From: Branchiostoma floridae
Lineage: Eukaryota > Chordata > Leptocardii > Amphioxiformes > Branchiostomatidae
DNA length: 64,000 bases
Direction: 5' to 3'
Assembly (NCBI RefSeq): GCF_000003815.2
Contig: NC_049980.1
Coordinates: forward strand, 28,325,273-28,389,272
Shown here: positions 48,866 to 59,321 of the stretch, piece by piece
Numbering within the stretch: position 1 is the first letter of the stretch
Layout of the letters: every line of letters starts with the position of its first letter
Translations under genes and position numbers: made by a program
Notes under the pieces: generated by a model
What the model saw: only the letters and a program-made list of their open reading frames with translations
The model's database searches: none
What the model was told of the DNA's origin: nothing

Positions 48866-51800
48866 ATGTACGCAACAAATATAGATCACTGTAATAATGT
48901 TCTGCACAAGCTGAACGAACTGAGGGAGCGGGCAGAGCTGACTGACGTGGTCCTGGAGGTGGAGGGGAAAAGGTAAGTTCGGCGATGGGGGAGGGGGGCA
49001 AAGCTGGCTGAAAGCTACTAGTATATGTGTGACCACATCTAGCGAAAGAGTATACGTTAAACAAGGACAGCATCAACAAGAACAAACTTGAGACCATTAC
49101 TATCATGTTATATCGCATAAATTATTCTATTCCACTCTATGCTATATGCATTGCTGTACTGGTGTTGTCCCTTCGTACCCTTGTTCCAATCCAGAAATAA
49201 TTTGCTCCAGTGCTACCCTAGTTCCGATCCAAAATGCTCAAACCCTCTCTAGTTATCAACCAAAATGCTCAAACCCGCAAATATACAAAAGTAACGGTCT
49301 CCTCTGTCAGCACTGGAGCACCAGTGCTGGAGTGGTCGTCAGCACTGGAAGTCCAGTGCTGAGCCAGCGTCAGCACTGGAAATCCAGTGCTGAGGCAGCT
49401 TCAGCACTGCAAGCCCTCCTGTCAGCACTGGAAACCGAGTGCTGAGACTACAATCAGCACTGGTGTTCCAGTGCTGATGACGTTTCAGCTCTGGAAATCC
49501 AGTGCTGACAAATATTCCGCACTGGAAACCGCGTACTGAAGCCGCCGACTCTAAAGTAGCGACACGACTCAATGCGGCATGAGCTGCGGTCACAATTTTT
49601 TTATTTATTTTTATAATGAAATTATTAAACCTGTCTAAAAGTAAAATGTCTTCAATCACGTTACTAACTTCTCAAAACAACTGTGGTTTACCACCTAACG
49701 CAGCTCGAGTCGTAAAAATGGTCCATTACTCAGAATGTGTCGTCCACCTGTAACTAGCTATTCTTTGTAAAAAAAAAAAGCGATCTCTTTACCACACAGA
49801 TAGAGCACCTCTGACTACCTATTGTTTTTTAAATGATGCTACTTTGCCGCACAAGTAAAATGTGTCGTCCACCTGTAACTACCTATTCTTTGTAAAAAAA
49901 CAAGCAATCTCTTTAAAACACAGATAGAGCACCTATGAGTTGTCTACCTCTGACTACCTATTGTTTTTTAAATGACGCTACTTTGCCGCGCACAAGCAGA
50001 ATGTGTCGTCCACCAGAACTACCTATTCTTTGTAAAAAAACAAGCGATCTCTTTACCACATAGAGCACCTATGAGTTGTCTACCTCTGACTACCTATTGT
50101 TTTTTAAATGATGCTACTTTGCCGCACAAGCAGAATGTGTCGTCCACCTGTAACTACCTAGTATCCTTACACGCACAGATATATCTAAGTCTAAAGGAAA
50201 TAACTCGGACAGCCGTTCGGACACATGCAACACAAATATTATGTTCAGCACTGGAACGCTCCAGTGCTTTTTTAACGTCAGCACTGGAAGCCCAGAGCTG
50301 AAGTTTTTTTAGCACTGGTCTTCCAGTGCTGAAAAGTTCCCGAGCACTGGTAACTCCAGTGCGGAACCCGTTACTTTTGTATATCAGCACTCGGTTCCAG
50401 TGCTGACGGCGGTTTCAGCACTGGGTAACCAGTGCTGAATGACCTTTTAACTGGCTCGCCGCCTCTCCGCCATGAGTTCAGCACTGGTACCCGAGTGCTG
50501 ACGGCAGTTCAGCACTGGAAAACCAGTGCTCGGAAAAGTTCAGCACTGGAAATCCAGTGCTCGCATTGGGTTCAGCACTGGAATTCCAGTGCTGAGGGAG
50601 CTTCAGCACAGGAACAAGGCCGTTCAGCACTGGAAAACCAGTGCTGACGTTTCTTCAGCACTGGAAAACCAGTGCTGAGGCCGATTCAACCCATTGGTTC
50701 AGCACTGGAACACCAGTGCGGAACCCGTTACTTTTGTATACTTGCGTGCCTCAAACCCTCCATAGTACCCAGATGTTTTGACCCTACCCTCCAATCCAGG
50801 CTCTTCCAGCACCTCCCCCCCCCCCCACCCCCCTGCCGTTATTTTCTGGAACAGGGCAACAGTATTGCTTTGACAAGCGGCCTTTATCAGTTTATGAAAC
50901 ACAATTGACATTGGGTTATCTTCCTCTTCAGTTTTCCCTGCCATCGTGCCGTCCTGGCCTCCTGCAGTCCCTACTTCCGTGGCATGTTCACCAGTGGCTA
51001 TGCGGAGTCAAAACAGGAAAGGGTCAGCATCCAGGATGTGAGTGAGGTAGCCATGGCAACCATTCTGGACTACGCCTACACCGGCCGCCTTCAGACGGAG
51101 CCAGACCAGGTCCAGGCTATGATGTCTGCAGCCAGACTGCTACAGGTAACATCATCATCATCATCATTCATCCTCAAAGGTGGAGCAGACGAAGTTAGCC
51201 CTCCAGAACTGCTTGTCTTTCATCACAGAGAGTAGCCCTTGCCCTTCCAGCCCTGTTTCATCCTCAATGAGTTTCTTAAAAGTTGTGCTTGGGACTTGTG
51301 CCTGGTAACTATCTGTTACAATACAAGTCCTCAGGCATGTAGGGCCAAGACAAATTCATTATGGAGATGTCTTTTGAAGGCCCATTTTCATTACTTCAGT
51401 CAGGGATCACGAGACAATATTTGGGTACTCGCTTTAGAAGCACTGTACATCTTTGGTCCTTCCATAGGCCATTAGGTGTAATAAATTGTATGAAAGGATA
51501 CTTTTCGGAAGTCTTCATACATGTGCAGCTACAAAAACTTGATCATACTATTCATAGTGATGCCTTTGGCAACTAAGCAGTCAGTCTGTCCTTTTCCCAT
51601 ATATGCACATTTTGGAAGTGTAATAAGTCCAGTATGTACACTTCCGAAAAGTATCCTACAATTTATTACACCCAATGACCTATAGTATGGAAGGACCAAA
51701 GATGTACGAGATACCCTACCCTTTTGCTCCCTTTATAGGTGTAATAAGCTGGTGCAGAATGGTCTATAATCATGTTTGTTGCTTCCAGGTCGATTTTGTT

Positions 51801-53935
51801 GGTCGTCAAGCTGCAGAATATATGAAGGACCATCTGGACGTGTCCAACTGTGCAGATGTGTTGATGTATGCTGACATGCTGGGGGACCTGGATCTAGTGG
51901 AGTCCTGTGGGAGGTACATCGCATCAAGGTTTGTTAGATGGCTGTTACTCACATTCTGACTTATACAATGTATTTTATTCGTTACATTGCCTTTTCCCAC
52001 ACAGCACTGTTAAATTTACAAAAATGCGCTTCAGCAAGTAACCCATTGCACATTTGATTTTCACCAGGTTCAACCAGGTGGCTCTACAACCATCCTTTCT
52101 CCAGTTGCCACTGTCCCTTCTCCAGTCACTGCTCAACAGGGAAGACTTAATGACCAGCTCAGAGGACAACATTGTGCAAGCTGCTCTAAGATGGGTTGAT
52201 TTCAACCAAGAAGAGCGTTTGCAGCACCTTCCTGCTCTTTGTAGATGCTTTCGTGATTCCGCCATCAGCTCAGAACTACTTGCAGAGCTCGAGAGTAAGT
52301 GCCCGTCAACACACAGCAAGTTGGTTTACAGCAAAAGCACAAACCAGCGGCTGGGACAGGTGCAAATTGAAATGCAGATTTTCCTCAGAGAAGGGTTCTT
52401 GAAACATCATTCCCAGTATGCTGCTCCTTGCTATGACCCATCCACAGGTGAACTGTATGCACTTCATATACCTGACAAGCTGAACAACTTCTCTTTGACA
52501 GCCACTCCCAATGATGAGCTGTACCTGGCAGGGGGCATCAGCAGCAGGACTAGTCAGCCTATCAAACAGAAGGCACTTTACCAGTATAACTACCAGTTAA
52601 ACACCTGGGAACCAAGGTGTGATATGGAGTCGCCTAGAGTTAGGTATGTCTCTCTCTTGCAATCTGCTGCTTTCTGGATTTTAACAAATTCTAAAAAAAA
52701 TCCATCCTCTAAGTTCTTTGAGTTAATAAGGGTTATACACGTTCATCTGTGATTGTAATCATCAACAGTATGATACAATTTTAAACTTTATAACTGTACA
52801 CAAAATAAAGTGCTTACCAAGAAGATTTTGATCAGTTCTCAGATCCAAAGCCTATGTCACATCTAGACCGGAATTGTGACATCAGCAAAGGGTCAAAGGT
52901 GCTTGGAAGTTGGTATTGGCCCCCGTCTCGGTTGATGGGCTCTGATGTAGATGGCCTCTTTCATTCCCCTGAAAAAGTAATCCTGTTTGGAATCCAGTTC
53001 AATCTTCTTGTCAATTCTGTAGATTCAATAAGGTGAAAATACTGCATTCTGACAGGATTATATAATGACAAAAAGGGTTGTTAGTAACATTTTCTTGTAT
53101 CTGTTTTTCCAGTTGTGGTCTGGTGTATCTGAAGGGCTACATCTATGCCATTGGTGGTGATAACTCTGAGAGAAGAGTAGAAAGGTACGATCCAAGTTGT
53201 GATGAGTGGACTTGGATACCAGCCATTCCTAAGCCCATGACCTCAGAACTCTGTGCTGTGACTCTTAATGACAGCATCTATGTCATAAGTAAGGAAGGCT
53301 GCTACTGCTTCGGTACCACAGAGAACAGGTGGAACAAGATGGCAGATATGCATAAACCGCAAACGTGTCCTCAGGCCATAACGTATCAAGGGAGCATCTA
53401 CTGTTTAGACTGTGAGAAAGACTGGAGAGACTCTTCCTCAACTTGTGTAGAGAAGTACAACCCTACAGAAGGTGAGTGGAAGTGGTCAGGAAATGGCTCA
53501 TTTACTTTCGACACGGCGACCCTGATGGTATATGGAGATACTCTGTACCTCCTCACTGTACTCAAACGCTGGAACCTGTTGGAAAGGGACATGCAGTCCA
53601 CAATTTGCATTTTTCAGTACCAGCCTGAGATAGACTCTTGGCTGGATCTTAAAGACAAGGGTAGGCTAGTTCCCCCCATGGTAGAGTGGTTAGAGTCCAG
53701 CAGCAGGACAGATTGCCTGACAGCAAGGATGATCCCAATGTGCCTAGGGAATCCATGTCGCTTCGAGGACCTGGAGCTACATTCTATAAATGATGAAGAG
53801 GAGAGCCACGACACTTTTTCAGATCAACATGGAAGTGGATTCCTAGATAACAGTGACGAGGAGGATGGCCTCCCAGACCAAGAGGACAATGATGAGGATT
53901 ACAGGGAGAGTGGAAGTGACAATGGTGACATCTGA
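48866..53935 (+). CDS. KL8: Kelch-like BTB-BACK-Kelch protein, 619 aa
   Basis: Join of 48866-48972, 50932-51145, 51789-51928, 52068-52643 and 53113-53935 (1,860 bp, one frame). The start is MYATNIDHCNNVLHKLNEL. BTB is at about residues 15-120 (GRLQTEPDQVQAMMSAARLL), BACK at about 125-235, and Kelch from about 250 to 565 (LKGYIYAIGGDNS, RYDPSCDEWTWIPAI, TTENRWNKMADM, FQYQPEIDSW). The tail of about 50 residues is acidic and Ser-rich. KL9 has the same exon lengths throughout and only scattered amino acid changes, so the two are recent duplicates. Intron 1 is about 1.4 kb longer than in KL9 because of palindrome element 2. Intron 2 holds a long hairpin. The 3' flank carries a 397-bp deletion form of the element that is still large next to KL9. 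Confidence 0.92.
49277..50749. mobile_element. Palindrome-array transposon, copy 2, in KL8 intron 1
   Basis: It is bounded by inverted ends (GCAAATATACAAAAGTAACG on the left; CGTTACTTTTGTATACTTGC on the right) and a 9-bp target duplication, CTCAAACCC, at 49268-49276 and 50750-50758. The same intron of KL9 has a single TGCTCAAATCC at about 56117 and no element, a natural empty site. There are two palindrome arrays: about 7 units at 49309-49540 and about 13 at 50247-50722, of the CAGCACTGG-N4-CCAGTGCTG form, about 31-35 bp apart. An internal copy of the right end motif lies at about 50361-50384. The order of units and spacers in the right array matches element 1. There is no transposase. A 9-bp (possibly 10-11) duplication points to Mutator-like or hAT-like mobilisation; that is inference. 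Confidence 0.88.
49731..50162. repeat. Tandem repeat core of palindrome element 2, about 125-141 bp units
   Basis: Units start at about 49737, 49862, 50003 and 50137 with GTGTCGTCCACC, and share ACTACCTATTCTTTGTAAAA and GCTACTTTGCCGC. Confidence 0.85.
51445..51707. repeat. Long inverted repeat in KL8 intron 2
   Basis: Two arms of about 65 bp (51445-51512 and 51640-51707), sharing GTACATCTTTGGTCCTTCCA and ATACTTTTCGGAAGT in reverse complement, enclose about 127 bp. KL9 has the same structure. It is probably an old MITE. Confidence 0.8.
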
Positions 53936-54153
53936 GACACTTGGGACAAGGAAGAAGATAAAACTGATTGAGTCACTAATGACAAGGTCTTAGGCAGAGC
54001 AAAAGAAAAGTTCTTGAAACATTTTCTCATTGCAACAAGCAAAAGCAACACAAATATGACACACCTGATGCTTTGACATATATTGAAATACTGGGCAGGT
54101 GTGAAATTGAAAGTGATAACTAGATTTGGAAAATATATGGCTTGTACATGTAT

Positions 54154-54550
54154 ACACCTGTTCTCACGCGGCGGCCATGATAGATCTAAAACGAGTTCAA
54201 TGCGGCAAACAAAAAGTCTGTCTATCATAATTAGCAGTTCAACCAATGATAGCCTGCCAATTAGGAAAGCGACCAATAAGTGAATGGCTGCAAATCCGTC
54301 AAAAATTTGCATTATTATGTTTTTATTTTGCATCTCTTAAGGGACTATGGGGTCAGTCTGCACTACTCCAAATTGCTACATCTTTCGGTGCATAACACAT
54401 CTTGTAATATTTATTATTCTATCTTATATCATGAAAATTTGTGTGGTTTGGGGGAAAACTAAATGGGACCTGATTTTAGAAATAAGTTTTGTCTGTTTGC
54501 CTCATTGACCTCGTCTTCGATCTATCATGGCCGCCGCGTGAGAAAGGTGT
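54154..54550. mobile_element. 397-bp deletion derivative of the ISL2EU-like transposon
   Basis: The ends are ACACCT...TTCTCACGCGGCGGCC at left and its reverse complement at right, with inverted similarity going on for about 55 bp. It is flanked by AT on both sides. The first roughly 105 bp match the left end of the large element at 59540, at the same spot of the duplicated KL8/KL9 3' flank. After GCCTGCCAAT the two diverge, which marks the internal deletion point. There is no coding. Confidence 0.85.
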
Positions 54551-54854
54551 ATTGTGGGTCTTGGCATTACATGAAGCTGCCTTAACAAGTACATGATGCC
54601 AGACAGCTATCATATATAATCTATATTGAATTTACCTATCAATAGTTTGTGACCTGTTCAGAGCTTATTGACCACCTCATCCATGTGCTCATTCAAATGT
54701 TAATATGGCTGTGATCTCCTCAGCATACAAAAAATCTATAGCCTTGTTATGCTGCTGTCTACACAATTAAAAGCAGTTATAAGCTTCGACATGTATCAAG
54801 ATCTGTCCCCACACATGTATGATACCATGAAGAATGATGTGAAAATATGCAATA

Positions 54855-55386
54855 AGCCCTTTTACAGAGCGCATCTGCGGCGATAGGAACTCTAGGTAAT
54901 ATGACAAAGGGTAAGGCCCCAAAATTGTAAGCAGTCATTGTCTCGACCATTGTTCGATTTGCATAACAATGTTCAGACGGGTTCAGTTTTCAATTTCGGG
55001 GCCTTAAGATGGGGTCACACCTGCGTATATATTTAAGTCCGTATGAGGCGCGCATGGGAGTATTTGCCTCCACCAGGCCCCATGGGTTGTGGGAAAGATA
55101 ATTGAAATTGGGCAAACGTAAACAGGTAACATGTTAGACGAGTTAGCAGGGTCGCTAACCATACTTCTCGGTCAGCTAACTCATCTTGCATGTTATGAAT
55201 CTACATTTGTCCAATTTGTACTATTTTTCCCACGACTTGTGGAGCCTGGTAGAAACTAAGAGCTTCATACGCACCTCAAACGGACTTGAATATATACGCA
55301 TATGTGACCCCACCTTTAGTCACCCTTTGACATTTTAACGAGAATTCCTGTCGCCGCACATGCGTTCCAACCTCGATGAAAGGGCT
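54855..55386. mobile_element. Outer MITE of a nested pair, TA target site
   Basis: Inverted ends AGCCCTTTT and AAAGGGCT are flanked by TA. Inner arms share GCATNTGCGGCGA, TGACAAAGGGTAAGGCCCC and complements. The right arm is split by the element at 55007-55315; with that removed the arms pair as one long imperfect hairpin. Confidence 0.75.
55007..55315. mobile_element. Inner MITE, Harbinger-like, TTA target site
   Basis: The ends AGATGGGGTCACA and TGTGACCCCACCT are inverted, followed inward by CGTATATATT and AAGTCCGTATGAGGCGCGCATG-type arms. It is flanked by TTA at 55004-55006 and 55316-55318. A TWA target is known for PIF/Harbinger. It is 309 bp and non-coding. Confidence 0.8.
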
Positions 55387-55540
55387 TATACATGTAACGT
55401 TACTTGTAGTCATCTCCATGTTTACACATTCATTATTAAGTCATTCCGCTTTTCCAAAATACATTCCGTACACACCTTGGTACACACCAGGGTACACACG
55501 TAACAGGCAATACATTATATGGGGAGTCAGGTATCAAGAT

Positions 55541-55553
55541 TGGTCAAAGGTCA
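55541..55553 (+). promoter_or_regulatory. DR1-like site upstream of KL9
   Basis: TGGTCAAAGGTCA, one base from the perfect DR1 of KL8, about 88 bp before the KL9 start codon. Confidence 0.5.
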
Positions 55554-55640
55554 GAGTTGAAGGCGCGCGTATGACCTCTTGGTGCACGAAGCAAGTAGTG
55601 CTACAGTTTCTATACTTTGGGCGCCCAGACAGCTAAAAAG

Positions 55641-58600
55641 ATGTACGCAACAAACAAATCTCACTGTAATGATGTTCTGCACATGCTGAACGAACTGAGG
55701 GAGCGAGCAGAGCTGACTGACGTGGTTCTGGAGGTGGAAGGGAGAAGGTAATGTCGGGCGATGGGGGAGGGGGGCAGAACTGGCTGGAAGGTATAGGATA
55801 CTAGTAGGTGCGTGTGGCCATTTCTAGCGAAATAGTATACGTTGAACAAGGGCAGCAACAGCAACAAAGCTCAAAATCATTGCTATCATGTTCATAATTC
55901 GTCTCCATTCGAGCAGCTCCACTCTAAGCTATGTGCATCGCTCTACTTTCGATGCCCCCCCCCCCCCCAAATAAAATGTATACAGGAGGTGGGGGTAGAA
56001 GAGGTACAAAATCTGGTGTTGTCCCTTCGTACTCGGGTTCCAATCAAGAGATAATTCGCTCCAACTCTACCCTAGTTCCGATTCAAATTGCTAGTTTAAA
56101 CTGTTATCAGTCAAATTGCTCAAATCCTTCCTAGTTCCCAGATGCTTGGACCCTACCCTCCAATTCAGAGTCTTCCAGCAACCCCCCCCCCCTTCTCTGC
56201 CAGTATTTTCTAGAACGGCGCAACAGTAATTTTGTAAATATTGCTTTGACAAGTGGCCTTTATTAGTTTATGAATGACAGTTGACACTGGGTTATCTTCC
56301 TCCTCAGTTTCCCCTGCCATCGCGCCGTCCTGGCCTCCTGCAGTCCCTACTTCCGTGGCATGTTCACCAGTGGCTATGCGGAGTCCAAACAGGAAAGGGT
56401 CAGCATCCAGGATGTGAGTGAGGTAGCCATGGCAACCATTCTGGACTACGCCTACACCGGCCACCTTCAGACGGAGCCAGACCAGGTCCAGGCTATGATG
56501 TCTGCAGCCAGACTGCTACAGGTAACATCATCATCATTCATCCTCAAAGGTGGAGCAGACGAAGTTAGCCCTCCAGAACTGCTTGTCTTTCATCACAGAG
56601 AGTAGCCCTTGCCCTTCCAGCCCTGTTTCGTCCTCAATGAGTTTCTTAAAAGTTGTGCTTGGGACTTGTGCCTGGTAACTTTCTGTTACAATACAAGTCC
56701 TCAGGCATGTAGGGCCAAGACAAATTCATTATGGAGATGTCTTTTGAAGGCCCATTTTCATTACTTCAGTCAGGGATCACGAGGCAATTTTGGGGTACTC
56801 GCTTTAGAAGCACTGTACATCTTTGGTCCTTCCATAGGTCATTAGGTGTAATAAATTGTATGAAAGGATACTTTTCGGAAGTCTTCATACATGTGCAGCT
56901 ACAAAAACTTGATCATACTATTCATAGTGATGCCTTTGGCAACTAAGCAGTCAGTCTGTCCTTTTCCCATATATGCACATTTTGGAAGTGTAATAAGTCC
57001 AGTATGTATACTTCCGAATAGTATCCTTTCATACAATTTATTACACCCAATGACCTATGGAAGGACCAAAGATGTACGAGATACCCTACCCTTTTGCTCC
57101 CTTTATAGGTGTAATAAGCTGGTGCAGAATGGTCTATAATCATGTTTGTTGCTTCCAGGTCGATTTTGTAGGTCGTCAAGCTGCAGAATATATGAAGGAC
57201 CATCTGGACGTGTCCAACTGTGCAGATGTGTTGATGTATGCTGACATGCTGGGGGACCTGGATCTAGTGGAGTCCTGTGGGAGGTACATCGCATCAAGGT
57301 TTGTTAGATGGCTGTTACTCACATTCTGACTTATACAATGTATTTTATTCGTTACATTGCCTTTTCCCACACAGCACTGTTAAATTTACAAAAATGCGCT
57401 TCAGCAAGTAACCCATTGCACATTTGATTTTCCCCAGGTTCAACCAGGTGGCTCTACAACCATCCTTTCTCCAGTTGCCACTGTCCCTTCTCCAGTCACT
57501 GCTCAACAGGGAAGACTTAATGACCAGCTCAGAGGACAACATTGTGCAAGCTGCTCTAAGATGGGTTGATTTCAACCAAGAAGAGCGTTTGCAGCACCTT
57601 CCTGCTCTTTGTAGATGCTTTCGTGACTCCGCCATCAGCTCAGAACTACTTGCAGAGCTCGAGAGTAAGTGCACATCAACAGACGACAAGTTGGTTTACA
57701 GCAAAAGCACAAACCAGCGACTGGGACAGGTGCAAATTGAAATGCAGATTTTCCTCAGAGAAGGGTTATTAAAACATCATTCCCAGTATGCTGCTCCTTG
57801 CTATGACCCATCCACAGGTGAACTGTATGCACTTCATATACCTGACAAGCTGAACAACTTCTCTGTGACAGCCACTCCCAATGATGAGCTTTACCTGGCA
57901 GGGGGCATCAGCAACAAGACTGGTCAGCCTATCAAACAGAAGGAATTTTACCAGTATAACTACCAGTTAAACACCTGGGAACCAAGGTGTGATATGGAGT
58001 TGCCTAGAGTTAGGTATGTCTCTCTCTTGCAATCTGCTGCTTTCTGGATTTTAACAAATTCTAAAAAAATTCCATCCTCTAACTTCTTTGAGTTAATAAG
58101 GGTTATACACGAATGTGATATGATGATGATGATACACGAATGTTAGTTCATCTGTATGATACAATTTTAAACTAACTGTACACAAAAATAAAGTGCTTAC
58201 CAAGAATATTTTGATCAGTTCTCAGATCCAAAGCCTATGTCACATCTAGACCGGAATTGTGACATCAGCAAAGGGTGAAAGGTGCTTGGATCCGGAAGTT
58301 GGTATTGGCCCCCGTCTCGGTTGATGGGCTCTGATGTAGATGGCCTCTTTCATTCCCCTGAAAAAGTAATCCTGTTTGGAATCCAGTATCTTCTTGTCAA
58401 TTCTGTAGATTCAATAAGGTGAAAATACTGCATTCTGACAGGATTATATAATGACAAAAAGGGTTGTTAGTAACATTTTCTTGTATCTGTTTTTCCAGTT
58501 GTGGTCTGGTGTATCTGAAGGGCTACATCTATGCCATTGGTGGTGATAACTCTGAGAGAAGAGTAGAAAGGTACGATCCAAGTTGTGATGAGTGGACTTG

Positions 58601-59321
58601 GATACCAGCCATCCCTAAGCCCATGTCCTCAGAACTCTGTGCTGTGACTCTTAATGACAGCATCTATGTCATAAGTAAGGAAGGCTGCTACTGCTTCGGT
58701 ACCACAGAGAACAGGTGGAGCAAGATGGCAGATATGCAGAAACCGCAAACGTGTCCTCAGGTCATAACGTATCAAGGGAGCATCTACTGTTTAGACTGTG
58801 AGAAAGACTGGAGAGACTCTTCCTCAACTTGTGTAGAGAAGTACAACCCTACAGAAGGTGAGTGGAAGTGGTCAGGAAATGGCTCATTTACTTTCGACAC
58901 GGCGACCCTGATGGTATATGGAGATACTCTGTACCTCCTCACTGTACTCAAACGCTGGAACCTGTTGGAAAGGGACATGCAGTCCACAATTTGCATTTTT
59001 CAGTACCAGCCTGAGATAGACTCTTGGCTGGATCTTAAAGACAAGGGTAGGCTAGTTCCCCCCATGGTAGAGTGGTTAGAGTCCAGCAGCAGAACAGATT
59101 GCCTGACAGCAAGGATGATCCCAATGTGCCTAGGGAATCCATGTCGCTTCGAGGACCTGGAGCTACATTCTATAAGTGATGAAGAGGAGAGCCACTACAC
59201 TTTTTCAGATCCACATGGAAGTGGATTCCTAGATAACAGTGACGAGGAGGATGGCCTCCCAGACCAAGAGGACAGTGATGAGGATTACAGGGAGAGTGGA
59301 AGTGACAATGGTGACATCTGA
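55641..59321 (+). CDS. KL9: Kelch-like BTB-BACK-Kelch protein, 619 aa
   Basis: Join of 55641-55747, 56308-56521, 57159-57298, 57438-58013 and 58499-59321 (1,860 bp, one frame). The start is MYATNKSHCNDVLHMLNEL. The domain layout is as in KL8, with every exon the same length. Differences from KL8 cluster in the N-terminal 15 residues (IDHCNN to KSHCND) and the acidic tail (INDEEESHD to ISDEEESHY), with single changes in the Kelch blades (WNKMADMHK to WSKMADMQK). All splice sites are consensus. Intron 1 lacks palindrome element 2 and so shows the state before insertion. The gene is followed within 220 bp by the large ISL2EU-like element. The role as a CUL3 adaptor is by family only. Confidence 0.92.
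56815..57077. repeat. Long inverted repeat in KL9 intron 2
   Basis: Counterpart of the KL8 hairpin, with a slightly better paired right arm (it keeps CTTTCATAC, part of which is deleted in KL8). Confidence 0.8.

Noticed and set aside
43125-50647. Open frames rich in SALE, QHWNTSA and similar repeats
   Set aside because: They are the palindrome arrays read as protein and occur on both strands. No domain or splice support.
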